A stretch of 64,000 nucleotides of DNA from positions 682,001 through 746,000 of the forward strand of contig WHUZ01000002.1 in the NCBI GenBank assembly GCA_015179045.1, written 5' to 3'. This document shows positions 22,451 to 35,900 of this stretch, piece by piece. Numbering within the stretch: the stretch's first letter is position 1; each line of letters starts with the position of its first letter. The DNA is from Kalaharituber pfeilii. Taxonomy: Eukaryota > Ascomycota > Pezizomycetes > Pezizales > Pezizaceae. The notes under the pieces are model-generated. The model did not search any database, had not been told where the DNA came from, and saw only the letters and a list, made by a program, of their open reading frames with translations. Both the position numbers and the translations under genes were made by a program.

Positions 22451-23174
22451 GGGAGGGGGTGTTTTTTCGTTTGTTCGAAGGTGGCGGGGGAAGAAAGATG
22501 TAGCTATTTTTATTGCCTCGAGGAGGTGGGGCGGGGAGGGGTCGAGGATTTCGTTTGTAGAGATGGCGGGGGAAGAAGTACTTAGTAAGTACTATAAAGT
22601 TTCGTTCTTATTCTATTCTTATGTGCTATTATAATTCTGGATACTTGTCTATAGAGATTGCATAGCAAAGCGTATGAATACCATATGTAATAATGATAAT
22701 ATTCAATTTAGTATAGAGCACATTACGAAATGGCTATGGTTGTGCTAGCACTATAAGATTTGGGCATATTCTACAAACTGCACAGTATGTAATGCAGACA
22801 ATACCGGATAAATTCGGGGAAAGTGTATGTACGCCAAGTCGGCATTATTTATAGCTGGCAATTTTTGAATTTGAAATTCACTAATGTAATATGGTAGTTC
22901 CGTTAAGCTACGATGCATACCGAAGTAATAACACCACACTTTTTGGTACTGTAATATTTGCTATACCGGATACACTAACACTGAAACGTCTAATCTTGGC
23001 TATCCCACATTGCATTCACCTTCAAATGCTTACTAAACTTAACATTACATAATAAAATTAGGCTGTCGTTGTTCCCAATTACATTATTTTTGCTGCCCAT
23101 CCCTATAGCGGAACCTTGCTATACCGGACGAAAATGGCCAGATTTTACAGATCCGGTATAGCAAGGGAAAACTG

Positions 23175-24641
23175 GTATAACTGGCCTCCTAATTTTTCTC
23201 GTTACTCCCTTGCATGTCAGTTGCTGCATCTTTCTGTATGGATTGATAGGACGCCCCGATACTGGTACAATCGATAAGACAATCCAATTTGATCTATGTA
23301 TGTGCGGTTCGTGTATTCCCCCGTCGTTACGTATTGCGCTGCAGACTCCTTTTTTTGCAATCCGTCCCACATACACTCGATGGTTGCTCCTCCAACGGGC
23401 CCTCAACACTACGAGGGGTAGTGCAACCAGACTACCTCGACGCCTCCTTCAGACCAGACTAATTCTTCAGCAGCCCCTCCAGCTCAACAGCCACTCAGAC
23501 TACTCTCAAACACACCCCTTCAACCCCTACGTTCCCATCCCCTCTCCCACCGCCTCTCAACTGCACCGCCCTCACACCGCCTGTCAATTGCAATCCCCCC
23601 TCCATCACCCCTCAGTCGCATCCCACCCTCCAGCAGCTGCAGTAATATCTCTACTACTTCTTAATCGCAACCAACGGCCCCCCCATTCCCCCCCGTCCAA
23701 CACACACGCAGCAGCAGCTCCATCAGCATCTCGCACATCCTGCTCCAGCAGCCGCATGACCAGCCGCGCCGCAACCCCTCCAGCGGTCACTCCGACAGCG
23801 CCACTGGTAGCTTCTCTGCCCCCTCATTCACCACCCCGTACAACCGTTCCGGCGCTTTAATTATTCCTTGGTAGCCCGATCACTCTATGTGAGTTCCTGA
23901 TCCTTTTTGTTTTAGGTACCGATGGCATCTTTCCTATAGTCAATCAGTGGGTACACAGGGGCTTTCGACGACACCAGGTCTATAAATATGGCCCACGGAG
24001 GGATGCCTGGCTAAGTTTGGCGATTTATTCCAAAGCAAGAGGATTACTCCGGAGGGCGCAATTTCTGGCGGCATTGTGCCGAGATTCTGTGGGTATATGG
24101 TGTTTTTAGGTACATGGATGTTATGGGAACATGAGGTCTTCAGACAGACCAGGTCTATAACATGGAGGGAGGCTGGCTGAGTTAAGTGTTGATAAAAAAA
24201 CAAGCAACCAGTGGTTATCCCAAGGCATTGAACCTGGGTGTATAAGAGATCGGTCTTTTGTCTAAAGCATGCTGAAGCTGTACTAGGCGGGAGTCGTACA
24301 TGGATCCAGGTCTTCAACATGGTTGGCAGAGGTAAGCGCGACTGAGTTGGTCTGACTGAGCTGTGTTATGAATTCCAAAGCAAGAGGCGCCGTTCCTCTT
24401 TAAGAACGAGCAACTATTCCGTGAGTCTGAGGAATTGATGGTATGGGTACACTTCGTTCCCAATTTAGCAATGCCAATTAAATTACCTAAATATACAACA
24501 GTCAAAGTCAAGAATGATGGATCAATATCTGCTCCGATTCCTGTCTGGTGCGAATGGTGCAAACAAGACAAGAAATTGTTGGCTTGGCACGAAAGAGAAA
24601 AACAAAATCATGTCCAAATAAGGCATTCCAGCGTAACTCCT
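23175..24641. other. Gene-free stretch with a C-rich tract and diverged repeats
   Basis: Bases 23.4-23.87 kb are C-rich on the plus strand and give a Pro/Ser/Thr-rich frame (23210-23860) that looks compositional. Bases 23.96-24.40 kb contain related blocks (caggtctataa.atgg, gaggctggctgagtt, attccaaagcaagagg) repeated two or three times. No gene is recognised. Confidence 0.5.
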
Positions 24642-26179
24642 TTATCCTTTCCTTTCAGGCATTGGCTTGACATTTGTCTTTTTCTCAGCAGAAGGTTCAG
24701 GGCCTTGATTTACCGCAGGGCCTCGACTTGGTTTCGACCTCATCTCTTCCCGTATAGGTTCATTTTCATCTCCAGGCTTGACCCCCCCTTCTGGTTGTGT
24801 ATTTTTACTTGCGGCCATTTTGTCACTGGAGTTGGCCCTGGAATCTTCATCACTCTGGTCTTCAGATTTGCCCTGTTTTTGAGCATTGTCCTGAGATTTC
24901 TTCTGGTAGCTTTCAACCTCTAGCTTCCTCAGTCGCTCCTCAGCTTCCTTTTGCTCATTCAACCGCTGCTTCTCTCGTAATTCACGCAAATTTTCTGCTG
25001 CGCTTGGAACTTGCATGAAATTGTCCCCAATCTATCGCGAACGTTAGTTTGTTTAATTGAGAGAGAAATTTATAGAGCGCACCTGTCCTCTTCCAATAAG
25101 AGTTATAACGATTGAGGCACCAACAACAAAGGTCAACACGAATCGGTAGGTATTATACCATGGTGGTGCTATACATGAGCTTAATAATTGCAGGTTTGAA
25201 TAATCCTAAAACACCAGACTTACCCAATCCAGCCGTGGTCGCTGCAGTATCAAAGAAATACATGGCTGTGAAGCCTATGAATTGAGTGAGAAGTGCTTCG
25301 TGGTAGGGGAGTAAAAGCTGGTCAATTATCAGCGGCAAGCCACCATACTTTGTTTGCCATCTATCATATCAAAATTGCAGCTACTCACAGTAGGCCACGC
25401 TAGAGCAGGTGCAACGAGCCCAACAGCATATCTCCTAACCGACTTCCTTCCACCATAACCTGCGAACTCGAGACCCCAGTGGATAGCCCCTAGGAATGAC
25501 AGGATGACTGCACCATAGCCGACCTGAACTGGCTCTAGAAAACGCATGAGTTGCTCCATGGTTTCTACGCTGAACACATAACTGGCACCCTGCATATGCG
25601 CATTCTTCAAATCCCATGCGAGGAATAAAGTTGAAAAGGTTGTGGCCACATAAGGAACGAGCCCAACCATCCCAATATAGAAAACCTCCCTTGGGACATC
25701 CTGAAGGCGAAAAGTATCTCTAATTGTTCTCTGCCAAGAAGGTTAGGAAGGCAACAAGGCTGGGAATGAAGCTATCTAACCAAATCTGAGATTATCCCAG
25801 CAAGCATGTCCACGTCTTGTGCTTCATGTGTTCGTTTGTTTGCTTTCGGCTCTCCAAATATAGGTGTAACAGTGCTCGTTGTGGATACAGCGTCAGGGTC
25901 AACCCTAAGCTTTTCTTTTCGTACTTCTGCTTCTCGTTTGAGATCCCTAGTCTCAACGAGCAGTTGGCGTGTGATGCTAAGGTGTCTGAGCTGACACCAG
26001 ATGGGGCTGTACTCGGCAGAATCTGGGACCCTGAGAGGCCTACATCGATCTGGTCCAGACTGGGATACTAATTGCCGAGTACAAAACCACACTTGAGGAG
26101 GGACAGAGACAGTCCGTAACCTGAATCGAGGTCCAAGTCCCACTAAACGGGAAGTTCGGGCAAGCGCTGGGCGAAACAT
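24642..26179 (-). CDS. Mitochondrial inner-membrane protein, DUF3429/TMEM69-like
   Basis: Five exons (25781-26179, 25389-25730, 25224-25317, 25083-25168, 24642-25031) join in phase to give about 436 residues. The start MFRPALARTSRLVGLG is Arg-rich with no acidic residues, like a mitochondrial presequence. The centre has several hydrophobic helices: VFYIGMVGLVPYVATTFSTL, GYGAVILSFLGAIHWGLEFAG, YAVGLVAPALAWPT, LLTQFIGFTAMYFFDTAA and FVLTFVVGASIVITLIG. The order, with the PREVFYIG entry and IHWGLE motif, matches DUF3429 (TMEM69-like) proteins of the fungal mitochondrial inner membrane, whose biochemical role is not established. The last 120 residues are charged coiled-coil and low complexity (RELREKQRLNEQKEAEERLR). 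It is transcribed divergently from VPS13. Confidence 0.8.
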
Positions 26180-26921
26180 CTTTGCATTGAAGGAATTCAG
26201 AGACTGGCTGGTGATCTGCCAGAGTGTGAGAAAAAGCCCTAGTGCAGAGTCAGCATTGGAGAATATATGCTTTCGTAAGATCTTCAGCCATTATGAACCT
26301 ACACAAGAAATGAGTGCTGGAGTCTTCGCAATGACGTAATGGGGTGTAATTCCTGATGCCAAGTTCAGGACTCAGCTACCCGCCTTGGAACGGCAACAGC
26401 TTATCAACATGAAGCCCAATCCTTCGAAGCATTCCGAAGCTGTATGGAAAGCTGAAAGGCCGTTGGTCTGTGTGTGTGCATCGGTTCTTTGCCTAGATAT
26501 TCACATCTCTTGCACTCTTGCTGTCTTGCAGCTACGGGAGCGGCAAACTTCATGGCCACTATTCTTGGCATCTTGTACATGGTCCCATGTCGCAAGCTTT
26601 CTAGCTTCGTAGGTGCAAGCTTCTGCGTCCAACTCTGGTGACGCAACTAATCCAACTTGCCAACAACCGCGCAAGGGTGCGAACTAATCATTATTAAACT
26701 TGAGGTTCTCAGCTCTCCAGATTTGAGTGTTACATGAGAAGCCCGACCTCTCTGCATAAATGGTCCAGCTGAGGCGCTGAAGTGATAAACCAGACGCACC
26801 AGCAACCCCGCCCGCAGTGGAGGGGCAACCTCTTCAACATTCTCTGCGGAAGAAACATAAATCCTACTTACCGTATCAACAATCGAAATTCAGCAACTGG
26901 AATATAGTGGCTTAATTCAAA
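26180..26921. promoter_or_regulatory. Divergent promoter region between the DUF3429 gene and VPS13
   Basis: The 742-bp gap between two divergent start codons must hold both promoters and 5' UTRs. Short frames within it show no family features. No specific binding site stands out. Confidence 0.5.
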
Positions 26922-29900
26922 ATGTTGGAAGGACTGGTATCACAACGCTTGAACCTGCCCACCTTGGAACTGTCACGGCTGACTCGGATTGACCCAACAG
27001 GTAGCAACATTGCTAAATCGGTTCCTGGGGATGTATGCTTCTCTGAGGATTTGACATTCATGAGCTACTCACGTCACTAAGGCCAATGCTAATTTAATTT
27101 GTGATCAACAGGTACATTCAGAACTTTGATCCGAAGCAATGTAGGAAACCCCTTTCGAGCTCATGTTCGCACATTATGCATGGAATTTATCGACCTTTTG
27201 AAGACCCATTCTAATAATATATTATTTGTTTTAGTAAACATCGGAATATGGAGGTATTATCAATATATAGTGTGCTTAATCGCAGGCAGCAAATGCTGAT
27301 TCTGTTGAAGTGGCGATGTTCAATTGCGCCATCTAGAGCTACGAAAGGAGGTAGTGTATCTTCCGTGTTCCATATCATGACATGGCGCTGATGTTTTAGG
27401 CCCTGGATCAAATGAAACTCCCTATCAACGTTGTACGGGGTCACTTGGGTTCTCTTACGCTACAGTCAGTAGAGCTATCCAATTGAACTTCCTGACGATA
27501 TCAAACTCTAATCTTGTTCATTAGAATCCCTTGGAGCAACCTCAAGGGAAAGCCCGTCAAAGTATTGATTGAAGACGTCTATCTATTAGCAGCTCCCAAA
27601 GCCGATCAGGAGGTAAACCCATGATCGTTCATTCCACCACTAAGTACATTACTGATATCGGCTCTTTTGTCCAGTATGACGAAGAGGAGGAAGAAAGGCG
27701 TCGTCAGCGGATCAAACAGGAGAAACTCAAGAATGCGGAGCTCATTAAGGAACGAACTGTCGCGAGTATGAGTGAAGAAGAGGAGAAGAAGAACCAGAGC
27801 TTTGTCGAATCTCTAACGACCAAGGTATCACTTTCCTTCCTTTTGAAATGAGTGCTACTTGATAGCAGTTCTGACTTCCGTTAGATCATCGATAATGTCC
27901 AAGTCACTGTCAAAAACATACATATTCGCTATGAAGATGCAATTAGTACTCCAGGGGTACTCACTCTTGAGTAATTCTAATTATCAGAAACCTACTAACA
28001 GATGTATTCGCTGGTTGATTTAGCATCCGTTTGCTCTCGGATTTACGTTAGAGGAATTTTCAGCAGTGTCGACGAATGAGAATTGGGAACCTGCGTTTGT
28101 TCACGAGAATGTTGTGGTAACTCATAAACTAGCAAGGCTTGGATCCCTTGCCATTTATTGGAACACTGATGCAACTCACTTCAATGGACAAGCAACACAT
28201 GATGAAATCATTCAGGCATTTCACAATCTAATTGCTACGGGAGAAAATACACTTCCAGGCCATCAGTTTGTTCTAAAGCCTGTTAGCGGAATTGGGAGGA
28301 TTGAAATGAGTAAGGAAGGATCACCTGATGTGCCGAAGATGAAAGCAAACCTTCTGTTCAATGAGATAGGCTTTGTACTCGATGAAGACCAATACAGAGA
28401 TGCTCTGATGATGGTTGATCTGTTCCACTTCTACATTCGGCATCAACAATATAAGAAGTTTCAGCCGAAAGGAGTAACTCCCAAGCAGGATCCCCGAGCA
28501 TGGTTTAAATTTGCGGGCAATGCCGTATTAAGCCAGATTCATGAGAAAAATAGAAAGTGGTCATGGGCCTATTTTGAAGAGAGACGGAATGACAGGAAGC
28601 GCTACATTGAATTATTCAAGAAACAGAAAAGAGGGACAATACTTCACACAGAAATGGAGGAACTTGGGAAACTGGAGTGGAAACTCTCGTATGAGGACTT
28701 ACGATTTTACAGATCTCTAGCAAGGAGTCAACTCAAGAAAGAGAGAGTGATGCTGCCAAAGGAGGAAGCACCGAAGCAAGCTCAAGGATGGGGTGCCTGG
28801 CTTTGGGGATCAGTTTCTGCTCCTCAAAAAATAGAAGCGGACGACGAAACAGTGATGACGGAACAACAACGAAAGGAATTTTATGAAGCGATAGATTGGG
28901 ATGAAAAGAAGGCCATTGCTGACGCAGTTGACCTACCACGAGAGACGATAAAGATGCAAGTGGAGGCTAGCTTGCAGACTGGAAGCTTTACCTTACGAAG
29001 AGATCCTCATGGGACACAGGCCGAGATTCTTCAGCTTCTTTTCGATACATTCAAAGCCAAGGCTCTGCAGCGTCCAGACTCATTCTACGGAGAAATAAGC
29101 TTGGCGGGATTCCGGGTTTTTGATGGCACTACGCGAGGCTCTCTTTATCCTCAGATTGTCAGGATAAAGGAGATCAAGCAGGAAGTAGCTGAGGAAAAAA
29201 GAATTACAGACATGGATGAGGGGGGAAAACAGTCAGAGACTACAAAAGGGGAAAACACTGATGAGCCCTTTTTTCAGGCCACCTTTGAACAAAATCCGCT
29301 TGATCAGAGTGCAGATTCGTCTGTCACTGCCAAGATGAGGAGTATGGAAATTATCTACAATCCTCGATTTATCGAGGAGATTGTGCGTTTCTTCAAGCCA
29401 CCAGAACGGCACATGGAAAGCATAGGGGCGCTCCTCGAGTCTGCTGGAGCAACTGTTGAAGGTATTCGACAGCAGACAAGAGCAGGGCTTGAATACGCCC
29501 TCGAGGAGCACAAGACTCTCAATGCAAAATTAGACCTGCAGGCGCCATTAATAATAATTCCTGAAAGCTGCACGAGAGAAACCTCAAACTGCCTAATTAT
29601 TGATGCAGGCCATATTAGTCTTAACAGTGACCTTGTCAAGAAAGAGCTGATTGAAGAGGTGCAAAAAAAGCAGCAAAAGTCCTATAACGAGGAAGACTAT
29701 GCAACATTGGAAAGCTTAATGTATGATAAATTTCTTCTGACACTTCATTCAACACAGGTAAGCTTCGATATATGACGCGCACTGATGGACGGTCGCTAAC
29801 AAATTGCAGGTACTCATAGGACCATCTATGGAAGAAACTTTGACGCAATTACATTCTGGAACCAGCAAGAAGCACTTCTATATTGTAGATCGCATCAATA

Positions 29901-32900
29901 TCGACTTCCTCGTTCAAATTTGCATAGTTCCGAAGGCACCGACTTTGACAAAATTCAAGATATCGGGCTATCTCCCAGTTCTCCAGGCAACAATTTCAGA
30001 TAGGAAGTATAAGGCTTTGATGAAGATCATTGACGTTGCAATTCCGAAACTCGGGGACGAAACCCCCCAACAGCCCGAGAAAATGGTCAGACAGCCGACT
30101 CAAGATGTGGCACCACCTTCATATTCTGATATTACGCGGCAAAATGCTTTCCAATTTACTTCGCAACAAGACTTAGTCATATCAGATGAAAGCGATGATG
30201 ACAATGAAGATACGTTTGAAGAAGCATCAGACGGAATCCCGGAAATTTTACCCAGTATACAGCAGAAAATGTTCGAGTTTTCCTTCAAGGTTGATAAGCT
30301 TCAAGGATCTCTATCACGCTCTGAGCCGGATGGTAATTCCGAGAAGGAACTTGCTATAGTCGTTGCAGAGCACTTCCAGCTTGACTTCTTCCTTCGAGCT
30401 TATGAGATGGTAGCGGAAGTGGTACTCAAATCATTCAATATTGAGGATCTGGTTGATGAGAATCCTGCACCAGACTTTCGCAAGATTGTTACATCTGACG
30501 GATTCAGCTCTGATTCTGGCAAGCCTTTGTTTTTTGTGAAATTTGTGAAAGTTAACCCACAATCGCCAGAATTCATGACTGTGTATGAAGCCATTGAGAC
30601 GAATGTGGATGTTTCAATATCAACAATCAATGTTATCATCACAAGGAAAACGATTCTCACACTCCTCGACTTCATACTAACTACTTTCACAAACCCGGAT
30701 GTACCAGTCCCACCACCCCCATATGGAAATGACGACAAGTTGCCTTTGAACGCAGTTCAGTCAGCGCCGCTTGTGCCCCAACAAGACAATAAAATCAGAG
30801 TAAAAGTAGACCTCAAGAGTATTATCTTGATCCTCAACTATGATGGAATTCGCCTGGCAACTCTTGGCCTCAACAGTGCAGATGTCGCTATATTTCTCCG
30901 AGGAAAATCGATGAGGCTCGGGGCACGCTTGGGAAACTTCTCATTGATTGACGATATCAATGAAGGTGCGGCTCCAGATTCACCTCTCAGGCAGCTTGTC
31001 AGTATTCAAGGCGACGAATTGGCCGACTTCCGCTATGAAACGTTCGATCCTGATGTTCCTGCTTCCTATCCTGGCTATAATTCCTCCATATACCTTCGCT
31101 CTGGGTCAGTTAAAGTCAATTTTGTTGAAGAACCCTTCCGCAAAATCATTGACTTCGCCGTTAAATTTGGGCAAATGCAAGCCTTGTTCAATGCTGCTCG
31201 TCAAGCAGCGATGAATCAAGCCAGCCAAATTCAAAACCCAGATAAAATTCATTTTGACATTATCGTCCGAACACCTATAATCGTCTTCCCAAGAGTATCG
31301 GAATCTGGCGAAACTACAAGGGACCTGTTAACTGCCTATCTGGGAGAAATCTACGCAGAAAACAAATTCGTGCCTCTTGATGACTCCAGGAATTCCTACA
31401 TCGTGAACAAAATATCCACCGGAATCCGTAAGACAAGGCTAACATCGGAGTTCCATTATGGAGAAGACATAACCGAGGAACTGGAGCTTTTAGACGAGCT
31501 AGATCTTGGATTTGGGATGACATACATGGAACACCAAGAGGGTATACAACGCCCTGACCTGGAGGTATGAATTACACCGTCTGCGTTCTCATTTACATGA
31601 TTGACTTATGGAACTGCCTCATAGATAAATGGCGAAATGTCCGATTTGAATCTGAAGTTAACCCAGGCTCAATATAAATTCCTGTTGCACCTGTCACAGT
31701 CCATTCCTGCAGTATTTGCTGGCGAACTAGGAGATGAGGATGCAGGAAACGAGCCAATGACGCCTGTCTCATTTACGACAGAGAGTGGAGAATCTGATCA
31801 GCCTGAACGGAGTTCTGCTGTTCAGCAATATTCTGTCGACTTACACCCAGAACTTCATGTCGTCCCTGGGGCTTGGACAAAGGTTGATATGGTTTTTAAA
31901 GTTGGCCAAGTTGGCATGGAGCTCTTCGAATGCGATTTCGATAAACCCGTCGGAGATCTTCATGCAGCAAGCCTCTCCCGAGCGTACTTGGATAATACCA
32001 ATTTGAAACTTCGTATGATCAGTGACGGGTCACTCGAAGCTGAATTGCTAATAGATTCCTTCAATATTAAAGACAGTCGCCGATTGGGAAGCAATAAGTT
32101 CAGGAATATTATGTCCTCGACCAATACCGATGGTTCTCAGTTTATGGCCAGTGTAACGATATCAGGAGGTGTTGACAGAAACCTGGTTGCTATCCTCACA
32201 ATCGACAGTCCAAGGATGATATTTGCACTAGATTATATTTTTGCCCTTAAAGACTTTGTCATGGATGGTTTCGCGAAACCAGAACCTATGGAAATGGAGC
32301 TTAGCGAGGATTCGGACTCCGAAGACACCCTTTCCGCTATTACAGGGCAATCCACAAGTATGTCACAGAAAGCAACTGCCACCAAGACTCAAAATACCAA
32401 GAAACCACCTACTCCATCGGGGCGACCTATGAATATATCTTATAGGGTAAATGTCGTAGATTCTCAAGTAATCTTGATTGCAAATCCAAGCAGCAGCAGC
32501 TCTGAAGCGATTGTCCTTGGAACCAAGCAAGTCTTGCTTTCTCAACAGCATGCACTTACCCTACAAGTTTCCAAGGTTGGAATGTTCTTATGTCGAATGG
32601 ATAAATTTGATGAGAATAGATTACGGGTTTTGGACGATTTTGATCTCAATATCTCAATGGATAACAAGGATCTAGGTCCGTTGAATACCATGACAAGTAT
32701 CCTCGTTAGCATTCAGCCTCTGGTTCTTCGCGTGTCCCTCAGGGATATATTGCTGGCAACTCAGATTATGGCAAAAGCCTCTGAAATGTCTCAACCTAAA
32801 GATAAGCCCGCCGATACAACCGCTAAACCGACACCGATCAAAGGTGGAACTTCAGCGAAAAAGGCTCCTGCTGATAGGGTGTCTTCTGCGGTCAAGAGAA

Positions 32901-35900
32901 AAGCAAAGTCACTGACAACAGCTAAAAGTACCCCTTCGGCCCAGCGCAGAACATTGAGTGTTACAGATACTGTACGCAGGGAGGAGTTGAAGGCCGAAAT
33001 TGCTGGTATGAGGGTAATTCTTATTGGTGATACTCACGAATTGCCGCTTCTAGATATTAGTGTAAAACAATTCACTGCGAAATTAAGGGACTGGACGGGA
33101 GAGGTATGTACTATGTAACTGGTTTTAGACGAACATCTGCTTATAGAAATTAGATGACTGCCGATACTAGTATTGAGACATTTGTCAATATCTACAATTT
33201 CTCGAAGTCTGCATGGGAACCTCTGATCGAACCTTGGCAGCTAGGGTTTCATGTATGTAGAAATATGCACGATAACTTGTGTACATGCTAACGGCACTTC
33301 AGATGAAAAGAACCCAAAACCCAGATCGCTTGTCTATTGACCTCTTCTCTCGAAAGATGCTGGAAATCACGATTACCTCTCAAACCATTGCTTTAGCAAT
33401 GAGAGCAGCTCAATTCATGCAACAAGATGAAGATATGCTAACAAAGCCCCGGGGTGTTGATGCGCCCTACCGTATTCGCAATCAAACTGGATATACGTTG
33501 AATGTATGGGCAGTATCAGAAACGCTTCCCGAGGGTGATCATATGGCAGTCAAGCTAGGTGATGGTGAAGAAGCACCATGGAGATTCGAAGAATGGGAGA
33601 AGATGCGAGAGGTAATACTCAAAGGCCATTCTTTAGCAAAGTAATACGTGCACACTGACACATTCTAGAATCTCACACCTGAAGGTACCAGTGGGCTGGT
33701 GGGCATCAAATTGGAAGACACACTCTATGAAAGTATCAAAGAAATACCCGTGAACAAAGAGGGGGAAGTATTGTACGCTCTCCGCCCTGCTTCAGGGGAT
33801 GTGCTTCATCGCCTGCTCTGCGAAGTCCATCTGGGTGCAAACAATGTCAAATACATAACTTTCCGATCCCCGTTGCTTGTGAGCAACAATACCCAGATAC
33901 CTATTGAGCTGGGAATTCTTGACCTGGAATACCATAATATTATCAAGATCTATAAAATTGCTCCAGGTGGGAATCAACCGGCACCAATTGAATTGGCATA
34001 CAGTCATAGCTTTGTTATCCGGCCTGATCGTGAGTACCACTTCCACAAGTATCTGCCTTTTGCGCCAATTCTGACACCAATAATAGCTGGATTTGGGTTC
34101 ACTTGGTCGCAAGATAGGTTATTTTGGAGAGATCTTGTGCAACGGCCGACGCGAACTTTTGTTTGTCGGTCTACTGAACCACAAAATACTACACCATTTT
34201 GCTTCCATATGCATGCCAATCTTAAGAAAACATCTGCCTCATCTTCATCCCCATCTAGGTAAGCATGATCCAACAAATGCAAGGATACTCTAATTAATAA
34301 ATTTTTAGTTCATACCCATACATGAAAATCAGCTTATCAGCACCACTTGAAGTCCAAAATCTTCTTCCTTATGACTTCAAATTCAGGATCTATGACCGAA
34401 ATTCGAAGAAGGAGTGGACAAATTTTCTCAGGAAAGGAGGCCTCAGTCCCGTCCACGTCGTCGAACTTTCCCATCTGCTGCTTATGAGCATTGATATGCA
34501 GGATACTGGTACTTGAAGTCCTCTAAACTAATCGTAGCTTCTTCGCTAATGTTGATATAGTTTTCAACCGGAGCGAGTTTGCTATCATCAATAGCAACAA
34601 TACAGAATATGATAGGGAAGATAAGCTGACTTGCGTCGATAACCAGCGTTTGGAGCTCTCTCTTAAACTACATTACTTGTAGGTTTTCAGTAAGTCTGGC
34701 ATTCTGAAGGCGATTACTGAATCCAATTGTATAGCCCAATACCCGAAAGTGGAGGCGCATTCCGTGTAGCAGTATACAGTCCATACGTGATATTGAACAA
34801 GACAGGTTTGGATATTACGGTGAAATCCAAATCGTTGCTACAAAGCGCGAGGGCTGCTGCAGGCCAGGTTCAAAGTGGTAAGTTCTCAAAAGAGTAAGTC
34901 ATCTCGCAAGTGCTGATGATTTTGGCATGAAGGCCCCAGACAGAACCCCACTCCATATATGTTCTCGTTCCCAAATCAAGATGGCCAAAATAGGGCAGTG
35001 TTGAAAGTTGGTGACTCAAACTGGAGTAGACCTCAGAGCTTTGAAGCGATAGGAAGTTCTTCTGAAGTAGTCCTGACCTCATCTTCCAAGCAAAATGAAG
35101 AAATCCATGTTGGAATATACGTGAAAGAGGGTCGGGGTAAGTATAAAATGTCAAAAATCGTTACTCTAACCCCAAGGTTTATCCTCAAGAGCCGGTTGAC
35201 GGAGGAAATCCACGTACGAGAGCTTGCTTCGCCTAATGTCATGTCTTTGAAGCCTGGTGATATACTACCATTGCACTTCATGAAGGCTACCTACCAAAAG
35301 CAGCTTTGTTTATGCTTCCCTGGTGCTGATAATAGCTGGTATGTTCAATTGTTTATATGATGACAATGCTCCAAAGTTACTTGAATAGCTGGCTTACGAA
35401 AGCAGGACTGCACCCTTCAACATATCTGATCTGGGAAGTATACATCTGAAGATCATAAAAGGCTCTCAAAGGCAGAAACTCCTGCGAATCGACATCTTGG
35501 CAGAACAGTCCACTATATTCTTGCACATCAGTATGGAGACAAAAAGCTGGCCATACTCTATTCGCAATGAGAGCCATTGTGAATTTACATTCCATCAAGC
35601 TGTAAGTGTTTCAAAGCCCGTTGAAATGATTGCTAACAAACCTAGAATCCCTACGACGATGATGAAGAGCACAGTGATACTCCATGGCGGCCCGTGAGAT
35701 ATCGCTTGCCGCCAAGGAGCATAATGCCCTATGCCTGGGACTTCCCAGCAGCGAAGAAAAAAGAGCTCGTCATCCAAGCGAATGGGAAAGAGAGACATGT
35801 CCGACTAGCGGAAATCGGTAATTTAATTCCACTCAAAATACCTGGCAGAGATGGAGACACAATCACAATAGATATCAATGTGACTGCTGAAGGCCCCACC

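Larger units (their letters stand above)
19625..22951. mobile_element. 3327-bp TIR element with TA target duplication, inserted in the pogo-like element
   Basis: Left end CTGTACCAAAAAGTGTGG and the inverse complement of the right end, CAGTACCAAAAAGTGTGG, agree at 17 of 18 bases, and the match runs on through TGTTATT (24 of 25 in all). The element is flanked by TA at 19623-19624 and 22952-22953, the hallmark target duplication of the Tc1/mariner superfamily. Inside are AT-rich DNA, a minisatellite (20840-21090) and a LINE fragment (21476-22450), but no transposase frame, so it is non-autonomous or its core has been replaced. The insertion point sits between ccatacaaa and atttgctataccgg, which are contiguous (with minor change) in the copy at 62 kb. 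Confidence 0.75.
19465..23174. mobile_element. Pogo-like element split by a later insertion
   Basis: Left part (about 19465-19624) and right part (22952-23174) resemble the two halves of the uninterrupted element at 62098-62875. Shared pieces are cttgctataccggacgc, ccggacagga/aacc, cccctgtctccatacaaata and ttgctataccggat.cacta; at the right end cagattttacagatccggtatagcaag. The halves are separated by a 3.3-kb element with its own terminal repeats. The outer left boundary is uncertain because that end is diverged. No transposase is left. Confidence 0.6.

Noticed and set aside
23210..23860. 216-codon Pro/Ser/Thr-rich frame
   Set aside because: Arises from a C-rich tract; no domain, no splice-supported extension, composition explains its length.
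24210..24290. tRNA-like signal on the minus strand (B-box-like GGTTCAATGCC)
   Set aside because: The B-box is imperfect, and no matching A-box, acceptor stem or anticodon arm could be folded by eye.
26922..27030. VPS13 N-terminus read straight through as MLEGLVSQRLNLPTLELSRL
   Set aside because: This reads through intron 1. Splicing after codon 5 gives MLEGLVATLLNRFLGM, the conserved chorein start.
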